NCBI GenBank assembly: GCA_008360955.1
Contig: LUCM01006857.1
Span: 104,738 to 168,737 of the forward strand
Origin: Fasciolopsis buskii
Taxonomy: Eukaryota; Platyhelminthes; Trematoda; Plagiorchiida; Fasciolidae
Reading direction: 5' to 3'
Length of the DNA stretch: 64,000 nt
The first letter of the stretch is position 1. The number at the start of each line of letters is the position of its first letter. A program made the position numbers and the translations under genes. The notes below the pieces were generated by a model. That model searched no databases, was not told where the DNA came from, and saw nothing but the letters and a program-made list of their open reading frames with translations. Positions 22,346 through 35,655 of this stretch are shown piece after piece.

Positions 22346-25104
22346 TGCAATTCATCGATGGCGAGCAAAACATCTGTGATTAAGGGCACTGCCATCTTTG
22401 ATCTTATGTATGAAGTTTGTCAAAGAAGGTTGAAGTGGAAGTGTTGTTGGAAGCCTAATGCGTCACCGCTGACTTAAGGGTTGCTGGCCGGATCCAGGCA
22501 CTGGCCTGGGTGTGGTTTCTGCCCAGAAATGTGCTTAACCTGTGTGGTCCTTTAGGCGAACAAGGCGATTAGGTTGTAGTGTGCCGGTGGTGGTCACTAC
22601 TACCTGTCGGCCTGAGGGTTCCCATGGATAGTTTGGAAATCGAAATGTTCCTGCAGGTTATGCACCTAAAAGTCAAAAGCGTGATGGAAGCAGCATTTTG
22701 CACTTTCTGGTTTTGGTCTGCAGGATTGTGTTAAATACAAAATGAAGCCAGGGTTCCGCCCATGAAAGCCGTACGACCCGAACAGCCGCAGTGCCCAGAA
22801 AATCTCTGAAATTTTCATTTCACCCCGTCGATTTTCAATTTGGGGCCGACGGATTTGCTCGGAGGAGCTCTAGAGAAGACGGGTACTCTCCAGGAATGCT
22901 TGTGCTTGAGAGGTAAATATCCATGTATGCCTAGAAGTTTTATATCAGTGTTCGACGGAATTATGTGGGCAGTAAACTTAATGAACTGCCAAAGTGTTCT
23001 GCGCCTTCAGCGGCAAATGCCTAGGCCAAGGTGGCCGATGAGAGCTGTCGATCATGGAATCAGGGCCAATGTTTGATCGTATCCCTCGTGGATCTTCGGG
23101 AAAGACCATGTAACCTGGCCAGATTCCAGGGCGAAATTGGTCCGTGCGCTTATACCCGTTTCTGCCAATCTCCTAATTTGCCTGTCGCATAAAACATGGC
23201 AAAGTTTTAAGACGGAGTGATGGAGTCATGCCGCCCTTCTAAATTGACTGGAAGAAGCAGAACTCTTAATGTAGGCTTCATATACGTGCCCATTCCAAAT
23301 GGGGCCCCGGAATAGATATTCCGGTCTAGGGCCCCTGAGGGATAAATCCTGAAGCACAGTAACCAACACTATAATAACCATGAAGTTTAAGGCCCAACGA
23401 CGAAAGCTTACCGGTGATATTTTAAATGGCAAGCCTATAAACGGTAGAAGCTTTCACCCACGCAACATTTGCAGTTATTTTCGAAACTGAGACGGACAGC
23501 TGCTGTGAGTGCCTACTCTTAATTTCCAAGCATTTGAACCTTAATAAATTCAGTAAATTTTCAGTTCACGAATTACCAGGTAGGTTGACTGAATAAGCTT
23601 ACTAATTTTGTCCGTTTCCGCTGGGGTGCCTCTCTGAAGCTTCTGACTGAACATGGGAATTTTATTCAAAGACAGATGAAGCTGTCACACCACAGCTACG
23701 TAGGCGTGAAAAACCACTATTAAGCCAAGTACCCATGGCTTAACACTGATAAAATTTGCACCTGTTAAAACTGCAATCTAGTTTCCGCTCCGAGCTTAAC
23801 GCCTTGGTTTATTATCTATTCGGTTTTCTATAGCCAGAACTACAATAACTTCTGCCCCACAACTAAGGCATACATGATCGTCAATGTCATGACTAGATGT
23901 CTAAAGTGACAGCGAAAGAGGCATTTGTTACTGAAATTCGCCGATTCTTCTATTCGGCTGTCCGTCGCCTGGCGCCTCTCGTGGATGCCGCGCATCACGA
24001 AAAATAGACCGAATATGTCAAATCTCAGCGGTCCTAATAAACATTTCGCATGGTTATACGATTTGGGATTAACCAAATTAGCAATCACGTTTGGGAACAT
24101 TTTCAAGGTTTGGCCACTCATCCTTTCGCTTCTTTGGCTCAGTCACTCAAATCGCTCAAAATCAAACATTCGGGGATATGTTTTCTCACGCAGCTTGCTG
24201 GAATTCACAACAACTACTGACTGGACTCCAAAATTTGGACGGTTTCCTTCTATAATTAGTTGCTTCTTTGCAACCAACTATGGTTAATTACTTCAAAAAG
24301 TATCCACTAAGTGGTCCGAAATTGTTGCGGTCAGACCTTTTCAAACCAAATTATGTGGGCTACAAGGATGTCTAATAAAACAAGAGGTTTCTGGCTGCAG
24401 TTCCAGTCAAGTTATATTGCTTGCACCGAAAAACTTTATTTTGACCACCTTCAGCAGAAAGTTTGACAAAATTGATGAAATGGAAACATCTACAACTCCT
24501 ACCAAAATTTCTTTCATCCTCCATCACAACAGCTACCTGAACGACCCTTCAGATGCAGCGGAATGTTTCAGACTCTTTTTCTGGGCTTCATTAACTAGTG
24601 GTAACATAGCTCCCCTTTACACATCCCTCCTCCTCACTTCCAAGCTTTTGTTTACGATCATCTTCCACTACGTGGAAAGCTCTTATCATGTTAAGGATAT
24701 AAATACCTCTTAAATTTGAAGACCGGATGCCCAGGGCAATTCTCAGATCTTCTCTTCTTCTATTCAAGGTTTTTATTATCGCATGAAGCAGAGACTTATG
24801 TAATCCAGCCAGCCCGTCAGAAGGGACCTCACTCCCTTGCCGGCTACCTACCAATGCATTCCACCCAGCGAAATCACAATCATGGATTTATCAGGACCAA
24901 TGCCAACGGCAACAATTTTTTCAACAAACGTCAGCGGGCCTTTTCGAAAAAACGGTCATGCGCAACCTGCATGACTGGGTTTTAACCACATTGCAGTGGC
25001 TACAAATTATAGGAAACAGTAAGTGAGGTCAGGATTGAGGATTTTAGCGAGTACTCATTAGCAGTTTCTTATCATAAGTCAAGTCTTCCGGCACCGGCCA
25101 TCCG
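22346..25104. other. No recognised gene
   Basis: Only short overlapping frames. A 98-codon frame at 24,417-24,713 (with SDAAECFRLFFWASL) is faintly like the linker before a LINE reverse transcriptase, but no catalytic motif follows, so it is left uncalled. Confidence 0.4.
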
Positions 25105-25110
25105 TGTAAC

Positions 25111-25155
25111 TCATCTTATCATCATCATCATATCATCATCATCATCTTATTATCA
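25111..25155. repeat. (ATC)n imperfect microsatellite
   Basis: Runs of ATC units with a few interruptions. Confidence 0.9.
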
Positions 25156-28100
25156 CCTTAATTGACTTATTTAATCAGACTGAGAACACTAACTGCTGTT
25201 TTCCGGAAGTGTTACCGGTAATAATGGCGAGCTATGCCGTGGAGTATTCACCGGGAATGACAGCAGGTCACTATGGCACCAACAGTGAAACAGAAAAAAT
25301 TGTGGTCAAACGCCTAGGAGGGCGAAGTATACTTAAATAAATCTCCTACAAGACTGCACTGGTAGCCACAGAAGCTGAAATTCGTTTAAGGCCAATCAGC
25401 AAATCAGCAGGGTTGAAGATAAATGCACGTCAAAAGGGCTGGAAAATTTACAGAGCAATTGTGTTTAAAAATTTATACCGGTAATTTTGAGGTGAAACTT
25501 GTAGAAAGACATATTATATAGCCACATATATCGCGACTCGACTGGAATTTCAACCTCTGAAAATGAGATGAGCTATATCTATTTATTTTGGTTTACGCGT
25601 GATTGCTTAGTTGGGTCAATTTATATCATAAGTTAATGCACAAATGTCAACGTTTGTGCAAGATCTTAAACCTAAGCTGGAGTCATGGTCAATGCCAAGA
25701 ATTGAAGGATGGATTCGTGGACGCACCGCAGATAAGCGGTTGCCAGCTTGTGATATTTTAACGCACGAATGTCGATGAAGCCATCAAATTCTTTAAACAC
25801 GACTGTCTTAATTTTCTTTAGTGAAATAAAAAGGGCGCACTAGAAATCAAAGTTAAAATGTAGGGAAAGGCATTGTTGAGCGTAAGCGGGCATGGTTTAA
25901 GCAGAAAACAGTACCATTTGATGAATGTTTACCAAATGGGTCTTTGGCGGTCGGCGAAGCTAACCCATTCTTTATTATGCACAAAATTTGTCCAATGTCC
26001 AGGCTAACATTTATTTTGCCATAAGTGAGGCAGAATTTTTGGAACAGCTCCGCTTTCCCGCAATTTCGGCTTTAGTATAATTTTTTGCTTCTTGCTCATG
26101 CTCTGAGGCGCTGGCCAGAACGCCTGAGGCTTATTTAGCAAATAAGTTTGTGGATCCTTCTTCATCGCTATCTGAATCGGGACGTTTGCTCCTCAGTAGG
26201 TGCAGCTGCTGGTATGTCGCCGTGAGTTGCCGCAGCCTGTTGGGTTGTTCAACCCAAAACTGGATATTAGCGGAGATAATAAATCAAGCGCTCTGATAGG
26301 TTCATCCAAAACGTACGGTGTCAGGAACAAACGGATAGAGCCGTTGGAAGCATCTGGGAAGGAAGCTGGAATGGCCTAAATGTGACCGACTGAAACTGAT
26401 TCCATGAAGTAGCTTGTGGGAGGTTGGTGTTGTGTGCATGCGGAACAAACGAAGTTCTGCCAGTGGAAGTTGGTTTAAATGACTGCGTAAAATAAATTAT
26501 TTTACAGCATTGAAAATCTGAATTAAAAGCAACAAAGGCTCAACCGCCTGGTGTCACTTTAGACACGGAAAGTGAAATGGCAGCCATTGCGTGCTTGCTT
26601 ATTCTCTCTTCTTTGTTAGTTCTACTAATCTAAGACTAACCAAAAATTTAGGAATTATTGCGATCACGAAGAATCAAGTCATCATCGTGGGACTTAAAAA
26701 CCGATGCTTGAATTGAATGTGGTAGTTTGTCCTCATATTAGAACAGAAGGAGCCTTCTTGAAGTGGCCGCTTCAGAGAGCAACGGGCCAGAAGCCCAAGG
26801 AAACCCTTAGATGCATAATTCGACCTAATTTCTCGTTTTTGGTCTTGGTCACCTTCAGCTGAGCAAAGGATATTAGAGACAAACATTTTGTCCACTTAGT
26901 TAGTGGACACGATTCGATGGCAAGATTCAATCTCCGTCCGACTGATATGAAAGCACTTGGGGCCGGCAGTTGGGTCAAACTTTAAGCCTTCCAGTTTTTC
27001 ACCGTAACCTCGTTCAGTGCTATTGGTGCCATGTGTTTGATGCCATGTTTTCTTTTTCCGAAACTGCTATGATAATATAGGCATTATCTCTGCACAAAGC
27101 TACACTTTCCGTGCATCACGAGATGAAACTTGACAAGTCAAGCTGTGAGTGAACCACCGAGAATATGCGCATGGGCTTTTCTTAGACGAAAGGCCCATAA
27201 AAGGGAATCCAACTACTACAGCACCAAATAAGTTTGCATCTTGCTCCTAGCAACTTATTTTGAAAACTGGTGTTGAATTGTTGACATCAAACGAAGGTGA
27301 ATAATGAACGGCTTTGGGGTCGTATTCGCAAAGCACGGATCTATCTCAGATAGTCCCGAGTAGTGAAAACACTAATCGTTTCGGGCACCTTAAGCCAGCT
27401 AACTGCTTCTAGTTTCCGCCACAGGGGAACGCAAAACGAAGGCATGCTTGTAAATGTTTATGCTCAAGAGGCTATGGCCTATGACTTTTCACATGCTTAA
27501 GAGAAAATACCGAAGTTCAATGTTGACAATAGCACCTGAATCCCATTGAACTCAACAAAGACAGGCTGAAAAGCCCAAACGTTCTGACCCAATCGACGTC
27601 ACCCTCACATTGGGGTTGAGGATTTTGGTGTCTGTCACCAGATTCGATAATTAAACTCCATCGTAAATCTGTGAAAAGCCCCCATCAAATTCTTCTCCCA
27701 TCTCCCATTTCTGAAAATTCAAACTAACGCCTGCCACCTCACAATACATTAGATTTGACAAAGCACGTGCAATGGACAGACAATTTTAACACAGAATAGC
27801 TCCAACGCCAAAAAAGCCAAGGGAAGAGTTCAAAGTGGCCGCGAGACTCAGAGAAAAAAATAAAAGCGCAATCCCGTCACATTGGGTAGCCCCCAAGAGC
27901 GGAGTTCAACGCAAAACAAATGAAGCTCTGATGCCGTCAACGTCCTTTGGTGACCGCCATAAGAAACAGCAGTTTATTATAACCGAATCTTGTCGATGGG
28001 TTTCCTTTTTTAACCATTTTGGGCTTGAACACTTTTGGAACAGCTCAGGTTGAGGCTAAAACCCATTGACGAAAACCGCGTTTCCCACTCTCGGCCGCTC

Positions 28101-28378
28101 AACTTATCTCAATATTCCTAAAATATTATTACTGAAGACCATTTTTTGTAATAAGGTCCTGTTCAGAATACGCTTCCTAAACTGCTTGTAGAGTAATTAT
28201 CCTATCCTATATGGTAAGATGTTGGAAATTAAGCAGCCGGTAGTATACAAACATTTTCACTTGGATATCACCTTTGGGACTCAGTTGTGGTTAAAAATTC
28301 TGGGGGACAAAAATGAAACACTTCGATAAGGACTTATAAGAAAGAGAACCAAAACAGGATCGGCTAGTGTAATCCTGC
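25156..28378. other. No recognisable gene
   Basis: More than 3 kb without a frame I can assign. Two overlapping minus-strand frames near 26,674-26,978 (68-73 codons) match nothing known to me. No tRNA-like or simple repeats. Confidence 0.4.
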
Positions 28379-28990
28379 AGAGGTGATGCACAGGAAATAC
28401 GAATAATATAATTCGAGGGGAAAGGTGGTGATAGCAACCTTAAGTAATTTGAAAGATTCGTTTGTTTATGTATATTTCTCGACGTACGAGAGTCATACGC
28501 AAGGCAAGATCAAAATTGTGCAAAGAAAGCACAGTGTAGACACGGAAAAAGGAAACGAAGCGTACAATACAATATTTTCGCTAACAAGATCATAACAGGC
28601 AATGTGGTTTGCTAAGCACGAGGTTTCGACTTTCAAATCAAAGCGATATAATGATTCGCAACGATTTTTCTGTGACCGATTACTAGTCCAGCACTGCGAG
28701 TAATATTATGTTTGAATGCATCGAGGGTGCGTATCGTGGGCGCAAAATATGACTGGAATGCAGTGGCTGTCGCCGCCAGTTGGCCCGGATCCTCGAAAGT
28801 AGAGAGAGTTACATGGTGAAGATGAGGATCAATATAGATGTGGTAACGGAACGGAGGTAAACGAAAACCAGACTGGATGTCATATGAGGCAGTTTGAGAC
28901 GCGAAAATGAAGGCCTTTAACTTCTCCCAAGTGGACTGATGTTGAGGGTTCTTGTGAAGTATTCTCGAAAGTACCCTCCTTATTCTCTTC
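28379..28990 (+). repeat. Repeat family B, copy 2
   Basis: Collinear with 12,041-12,600 in the same orientation. It starts at GATGCACAGGAAATA and includes TATATTTCTCGACGTACGAG, GATCATAACAGGCAATGTGG and GGGCGCAAAATATGACTGG. It lacks the (AAGAT)n run found before copy 1. A 119-codon minus-strand frame is related to the minus-strand frame of copy 1. Confidence 0.8.
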
Positions 28991-31029
28991 ATCGAAAAGC
29001 CTGAAACGCACCATGTGATCTACGCAATCCGTTTTTTACCCAGTTTTTGTCTGTCCACTACTAAGGACAGAAATCTAAGCAGGAGATCATCTTAAAAATT
29101 CGCCCAGTTCAATAACACCATGCGTTGACTGGGGGCAGATCGCACCTGACTATTTACGCGTTTCATCGGCATACTGCGTTTGCCGCTTAGTTTATTTATG
29201 TTGCCCTCTTTGAAAGACGCCCTCCTCCAGGTGGCCTGGGTCTTGGGTTATCTGCGTGTTAGAGCTCCAGGATACCAAGCTTCTGATTTTGTTGCATAGT
29301 TCCATTGGCTGCACGTCCGAAGTTCATCATATATACGGTTCGGCGATTGTTTGCACGATTTGCTTGAAACCTATTAAATTAATCGTGTCATGACCTGGGA
29401 CTTCTATTATCGTGGCTATCGATCGCCGGGATACTTGACGCCGGAACGGTCCAGCATCAAAATTAGAGAAGTTGGGGAAAAAATTTGAAATACCAACGGA
29501 GGGATCAAAATCAATGGAGGTTTAACCGAAAGTAACTCGGCGAGCCACAGATTCGGCTTTGGTCATAAAAAGATTTAGTTTTGCTCAATGAATCCCGTGT
29601 CATTTCATATATAAACCATAAACCTATAGAACCTAATGATCTTAGTATTTATGTTTACACAAAATATCTGGATTAGAACTAGAATAAGAATGGAATAGAC
29701 TGCATGTCAATGTCGTAGTGAACCAGAAAGCTGAAGCTGATGGATTAGGACGCCACCTGATTTCGAGTGACCCAGAATGTTTGAAGCTATAGGCTGCCCT
29801 AACAACTAGAAGAAGAAGCCGTTCTGATCCGGTGTTCATCCGCAGTATTTCTCCTATCATGTTGCCGACAGCTGCTTTGCAAGCAGAAGTCGCAGAATGG
29901 CTATCTATTTTTTTCCACTTGTCTTGCCGAGCCCTCGCTCTGAGATAAACAAACTCTCTCTCTTTAGTTGGACTGAAATTGTCCCCTATCGCATATACGT
30001 CTGCAGAGTTGAAGTAAGTTTCCCTCACAAATGAACCTCGGGAAGCAATCAATAATTTCCTTCTTTATTATAAATAAGTTCTATTGAAAACCGGCTCCGA
30101 AAACACCCGATGAATAGAAACCAAAAAGTAAAAGCCTAAAATTAAAATGCTTCCACCTTACGTCGGGCCCTTTTCTTGCTCCATTTGAGGTGCACGAACT
30201 ATGAAGAACCGGACATAAAATAAAGAAGGGCAGGCAATGAAAACATAAGTCCAGAGCACTCGACTACAAAAAGCTGGCTGAAGACTTTCGTTATTGACAA
30301 GAGCAAAGAAAGCCCAAAACTAAATTCCAAAATTGCTGATGGTACAACAATAAGTTGCTGACATCTTCCGCTGATTTGGAAACTCTTGATGTTTTGCTCT
30401 TGTTTTACCCCAAAAACATGCTGGTCCACGAAATGTTCATTTGTTTACAGCTTCTTTCGCTTCGTCCGTGGTATTTAACGTAAAAAACATCTCCCAACTG
30501 ATGTGCACCTTCGTTATATCCTGGACTACATGGGACGGATGAGAGTTGCCCAAGATCGGTTTCTAATTGTTACTCTCTTGTTGAAACTCTTCTCCTTTCC
30601 ATGAGATTTATTTCCGTACCACAAGAACGGAAACTATATGCAAATGTCCTACATCACAAAATGGGACTACACACAATGTTTCAAACGAATGGTAGATAGA
30701 ATGCAGCACTAATTTATTTTAAATTATGGCTATGGTGATGAAAGAGCAAATTACCGAATACGTGCGAGATCTAACAAATTTTAGTCTTGGACATCAAGGG
30801 TTCCCGCAGCCTGGCCTTTGTTCTGCTATTATTTCAAATTATGGAGCCGTATAATTCCTGAAATGAGCAAACGAATAACCTCATTTACCCAGTTTCTTAA
30901 CAAGGATAATGCGCTTATTCGTGTTGCCTGTTTCTATCTCTTAACCGAGGCACTCGCCCTCAGTATTACGGATACTCTTCTAGCTTTGTTGAATTGTATT
31001 CGAGAGCAATAGTACCAAGACATGCTGAG
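28991..31029. other. No recognised gene
   Basis: Short frames only (for example 29,642-30,052 minus, 136 codons; 30,199-30,429 minus; 30,818-31,012 plus). No motif, signal or repeat that I can support. Confidence 0.4.
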
Positions 31030-31890
31030 CACTGAACATGCATTTTATCCCAGACCTGTTGCCGGAAGAACTATTCATGCCCTTGTATTAGGTCCTCTTT
31101 TTATCTTGTATGTAAGCAATATTCAAGCCTTTAAAAGTCACCCGCACCTTTTGTGATTTTAGAAGTCATCAAAACAGTGCACACTCTTGGGCTTATGCGT
31201 TAAACTTTGAAAATGATAACACCCCTGAGAATTTGCTTTTTTGGCTCATGGCATTTTCATCAGGCCACGAAGTTTTCGGGTAAAAAATGTGCAGCTCTTA
31301 CTCACAGATGTGCTATCAGTACTGGGTTCTTGTCCTTCGACAAAAATTCCACTTCTGTCGGACCTGGAGTAAACGATCTTGGTCTGCATTACCCCACCTC
31401 GCTTGCTTTTCCGAGATCACCACATTCAGGGCGACAAAAGCCAAGGAATGCTCAGATTAAACCTTTTAATCATTGCGTCTCCCGAAGGCATCCTCAGTGC
31501 CTTAAGCAACTAGGCTGGACTAGTCCTTGAGTATTGCCCCTTAGTTTTCTCACGTTCGCTTAAAAACACAGGATTCTGATGGAATGCCTAAAAAGAATGT
31601 TCACGAAAAGGCTTCCGAGTGTTCTATGCTTCTGTCTGCTCTGAAAATTGCGCCAACCGTGGCTTTGCCGTTTAAAGATCAGCCTGATATTGCTCTACCG
31701 CAACCAGCCATATCCAATCACTCCCTTGCAATTCCAATCAGACACTACCTCTCCATCCAAATAATGCACCATGATATGCCTTTTATGTTATAGAATCGGC
31801 GATACTTTCTCATTCACTTTTCCACAGTCACTCTGCAAATTGAAATTATGTGCCACAAACAGATCCACCCACCTTAAAATGAATTTCTCG
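31030..31890 (+). pseudogene. CR1-like LINE reverse transcriptase, palm end and thumb
   Basis: Broken frames give, in order, LVLGPLFILYVSNIQAFKSH (about 31,085-31,145, end of motif B region), a destroyed motif C region, a DLGLHY.TSLAFP-like block (near 31,375-31,410), MLRLN and SPEGILSALSN, LEYCPLVFSRSLK (about 31,530-31,565), and a C-terminal RL-LEPLWLRRVKL-like region (near 31,650). This is the C-terminal half of a reverse transcriptase. The 107-codon frame at 31,207-31,530 is a shifted part of it. There is no endonuclease or ORF1 on the 5' side, so this is a 5'-truncated copy, the normal outcome of incomplete LINE reverse transcription. Confidence 0.65.
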
Positions 31891-32309
31891 CGCAATTCCG
31901 GTAACTATTTATCGTCATAAAATGGCTCAAGTTGCTATTTTTATGTTAATCTACGCCGTGCTCAATCGTTTATCCTTTGTGATTGAAATTTTTTTAACAT
32001 GGGTAATTATACATCATGGTTGTGTACATTGCATGTATCTCGATCGTCTCATGGAACAAAAAAATCAACATTGCCAGACGCAGCAATTTTTCTTGCAAGG
32101 TCTGCGGTGCCACTCTAAGTCCAGGGTTACTTTCTTTGGATTGGGGATTGACTTGGCCGCTGTTGCACACAAACGTGGATCAAGGACATGTGAGGAATCA
32201 CTGACTGGCACGTCTGACTTACATTTTGTGCAAATGTCTAGAGATACTGATAATAGAGTCCATGTAAAGCGCCTAAGTCGGAATCCACTAATATATACGG
32301 CGCAATAAC
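31891..32309. other. Unassigned; contains a 128-codon plus-strand frame
   Basis: The frame at 31,922-32,308 starts with a hydrophobic stretch (FMLIYAVLNRLSFVIEIFLT) that could be a membrane segment. It sits between two LINE fragments, has no recognised family, and could be chance. Confidence 0.25.
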
Positions 32310-33170
32310 GCAGGATGAACAGGATTCGCTAAAGAAGGCTCTATCTTCTTCCACTCATAAATGACTTGTCACTTAGTTATTCATTGTCGTGTTTCATACG
32401 TTCAGACGATATAAAAACTTTAGACGCAGAGAACACAACTGAAAGGACCACAGATGTTTCGAGTGAGTAAGAGAAGGAAACCAAATGGGATATACGAACT
32501 AATGCGAGCAAAATTTATATACCGAATGAATCTTCAGAAGGAATAACCATAACGGAAAGGAAGGTTTTCGGAGATGGACTTAATTGGGAAAAGGGAGCAG
32601 TAACTGCAATAGACTTTAAATTAGCCCGGCATTGAAAAACAAACAGTCCAAAAGGCTGGGAAGGAGCTTTGCAGAATTCAGTCCTTCATAATTTTTGGGA
32701 AGGATGACCTGTTCGATCCGCTGCAGAAGGCCATCCCTAGATTTCGTCTAAAATACTGCCTCTAGGTCTGGGCACCTTTCCTCGAGGTAGATGTCTGAGC
32801 ATGAATAAAGTACACCGGTTAATCACTCTTATGATTGAGATTCAACTAGATAAAAAATGTCGAGTGATGTTTAAAGCAGCAGACGCTCCAACATTAAGAA
32901 ACAGAAGGTTGACGATGAATTCTAATCTAGGAGTCCAAAATACCTAAAGGGCTGACGGATACAATGGTAGAAGATTTCTTTGAGTAGGCGACTGAGCAAG
33001 AAACAAGAGGGATTAGTTATGAAATCTGTGATCAAGTTTAATCGTAAAAAGAACTTCTTCAGCAATGTAATGTATGACTCTTGGAAAATGTTCCCGAGCG
33101 GATCGGTGGTCACAAATGTTATAAAAACTTTCAAAACCTTCCTGGACATGCAACTGGGACGGGTTCCGGA
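32310..33170 (+). pseudogene. LINE reverse transcriptase C-terminal half, third subfamily
   Basis: Frames give LINDLSLSYSLSCFIRSDDIK (about 32,360-32,420), where SDD stands for the YADD/FADD catalytic box with both aspartates kept. Then come ASKIYIP, an FGDGLNWEK block that aligns with the DLGV region of L2/CR1-type elements (about 32,568-32,600), KGWEGALQ, and at the end DSWKMFPSGSVVTNVIKTFK (about 33,076-33,135), matching the usual WN-LP..VV..-SVNTFK ending. It differs in wording from the LINE just upstream (31,030-31,890), so it is a separate insertion of a different subfamily. Many stops are present. Confidence 0.65.
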
Positions 33171-33599
33171 AGGTATACTTTTAATTGCCCTTGGTTACAC
33201 AGTAAAACTATTCGCACTAAGCCTTGCAGTTGGCGGTTTTTACAGAAGGCGCGCGTAATATTTTTCCGCCCCCTGGAGGGAGAAGATATACAGAAGTACG
33301 TTCAAATTCGGTTGAATTCGGGTATTTCCCTTTTTAAAGCTTCACACTGCTTAAATTCGCAACTTAATGTGATTTGCCCTAGCTGACTGATATTATTTTT
33401 GTTGCTAGCATTTTTCCCCCTTAAATACTTCCATAAATTTTATCGATGTAGCTGTCGCCACCGTCCTGATTCAATCGACATTACCGATGCGCCAAAATTC
33501 CTTAAATGTTTTATCTGTGGCCGACTCTCGAGACCCTCTAGGTTGTTCAAAATCGGCAGCATCTCTGGTGAGCCTTCGAAAGAAGAGGATAGCTGAATT
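33171..33599. other. No recognised gene
   Basis: LINE 3' sequence or unassigned. The 65-codon frame at 33,399-33,596 contains CRHRPDSIDITDAPKFLKCF and is not recognised. Confidence 0.3.
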
Positions 33600-34356
33600 G
33601 CAGGAGAGATTCACCATTTGACTTCTTTAACCTCCGCCGCTTCTCTATCTCTTCTGCAGCTGCAAACGAAGTTCAAGCTTCTGACAGGAACTTACTGAAC
33701 GCGAAAACAACAAAGGTAACGAGAACTTATCTGCCAAAAGAGCAGTCATCTGGGTTCACTCCTTCAATGACCCTAACTCGGCTAAGTTAGCTGCCACCCT
33801 ATTTGAACCAGTTAAGGCTTCTGTATTCGACCCTCAAAGGACATTGTGCCTGCGGTCTGTGTCCAACGTGCGGGTCCTAAGCAAGCTGCTCAACTTCAGT
33901 GCAGTGTCCTAAGTGCCTAACCCAGCGCCACAAATGGACGCAATTTGGAAAACTTTCAACTTCTTAGGGGGCATTGCCTAGGTGAACAAACCGAGGGTCC
34001 AGAGGGGGACACAGTCAGACTCTGATATTAGAAAATACCCTAGGCTCTGAGTCTCGCCTAGAGATTTGCTATCCCAAGTGGAAGTCAATTCGAAAACAAC
34101 GAGGGAACGCGCCTTGGCCATAATCTCATCAGGTACTTCTGATTCTCTGGGTCACGACTCCAGCTCATCTGATATCAGTTCTGACGTCATTGAAAACGAA
34201 AAATGGATAAAGGTCTTTGGTACACAAGAAACTGGAACAGTGACGGAATTTAGGAGGAATAATTCCAAGAACACTCAAGTAAAGGCAGAAGAACCTGTGC
34301 CTGCCAAATCTGTCCACAGAATGATTGTACGCCGTCCAAGACCCACAGAAGGATAA
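33600..34356 (+). pseudogene. LINE ORF1-like fragment
   Basis: One frame reads KRAVIWVHSFNDPNSAKLAA, then TLFEPVKASVFDPQRTLCLR, before a stop (about 33,735-33,910). It resembles the RRM-like part of ORF1 proteins, with a hydrophobic strand followed by a helix. A second frame (34,066-34,356, 96 codons) is Ser/Asp-rich with SGTSDSLGHDSSSSDIS and a basic C-terminus, like an ORF1 tail. The two are separated by stops. It lies just after a LINE 3' end (33,170) on the same strand, so it looks like the 5' half of another LINE rather than part of the previous one. Moderate-to-low confidence. Confidence 0.45.
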
Positions 34357-35343
34357 AAGCCAGATCGGGCTTCAGAGGCAGACGGCATGAAGCTGCAATG
34401 ACTTACGTCTCAAAAACTCGGACGTCTTGGAACTGCTCGTCCGATGGGTAGACTTGTTGAGAATATGAACAGTAAAGCTGCTCTTTCTTATCCCGTGGCA
34501 ACGAAGTTGCGTCTACCAGACAATAAACAAGTGTAAGTAACCCAGGAGCCCGTCGGTTGACAACGTACGAAGAAAACGCGAATCGCCAAAAGATACAGAT
34601 TCCCAGTCAAGATCCGTTCCAGTCACTGAGTTACCCATAGCCTTCTCAGATTGCGAATTATTGATTTCGAAGTGCGTCTCAATGACCAGTCTGACTCTCT
34701 CTCGCAAGATCCTCGAACCCAAACAGCCCCCACCAGACAGGAAACCATATGCAGTATAATTGACAAACTTGGCTTGTCCTAGACATCCTGTAAGCGGAGA
34801 TCGACACAAGTGGTCAGCTTATCGGAGGTGATTCAAGAAAAGGGCATGCGTGGAGGTTGGTCTTTCTCACTTCCTCTTCTTTGTAGTGCTTTTTTAAATC
34901 TCCTGCTGACTACTTTAGGGCGAATATATTTTTTTCGGTGGTGAACATCCATGGGCCTCATCAAACCAGTCTGGAATTAACCATGAGTGTCGCTGAGCAA
35001 CTAAGGGTCCTGAAACAAAATAGCTACCTTACTCACCTACCTCTACCGAGGGAATTCCAAAGTCCATACACTTAACTAATGAGGAGGAAGTCGCAAAGTG
35101 CTTTTTGAATGAGCAAATGCTAGTCCAATGACGGAGGTCTAGGGTGTAGCACGTTTAAGACCACATCGGCTGCCGCACCAGGCGAGCCTGTCACTATTAA
35201 ATTTTGTCGTCTCCAAAAAATTCGACACTTTGAAATACCCACAGTCCCTCCTTCATAAGAAACATTGACTGGGCAGACAAAAACTAGGACTATTCAATAA
35301 CCCAATAAAAACCAACGGAGAAAAAAGTTCTGCTTTCCAAAAG
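34357..35343. other. Unassigned, possible LINE linker debris
   Basis: A frame fragment near 35,045-35,115 (LTNEEEVAKCFLNEQML) recalls the linker before a LINE reverse transcriptase. No endonuclease or catalytic motif was found. Confidence 0.25.
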
Positions 35344-35655
35344 GTGGAATTTAAAAATATCTCTCGTTTTACAGCTGAAGAAGTAGGGCAATTAGAGCAT
35401 AAGGCCGACGCCAATGCTTTGAATACTCACGTCAAAGGCTTCATCCGACAGCTCGATGAGATTTTTGGGTTCGAAAAAGGACTAACTATAGAAGATAAAT
35501 CGCCTTCCCATGGTAAATCAGACGCCTTCTGGAAGGACATTCTAGCCTGTTCGCAAGATATAAAACCTCATAATTGGGCGTTGACGCGGCTGCATTCAGA
35601 TTCTGACACAACCCAGTTAGTGGTCACTTGTTCAGACAGCGAAGCGCTGTTTTAG
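35344..35655 (+). other. Unrecognised 103-codon reading frame
   Basis: A polar, acidic frame from the ATG at 35,344, starting MEFKNISRFTAEEVGQLEHK, with a helix-like composition and no membrane segment. The codons just before the ATG are open, so the start is uncertain. I recognise no family. It follows LINE-linker-like debris and may be part of a LINE, or a fragment of a host exon. There are no splice sites I would defend. Confidence 0.3.

Noticed and set aside
24417..24713. LINE reverse transcriptase linker
   Set aside because: Resemblance limited to a few residues (DAAECFRLFF), with no motif A, B or C downstream.
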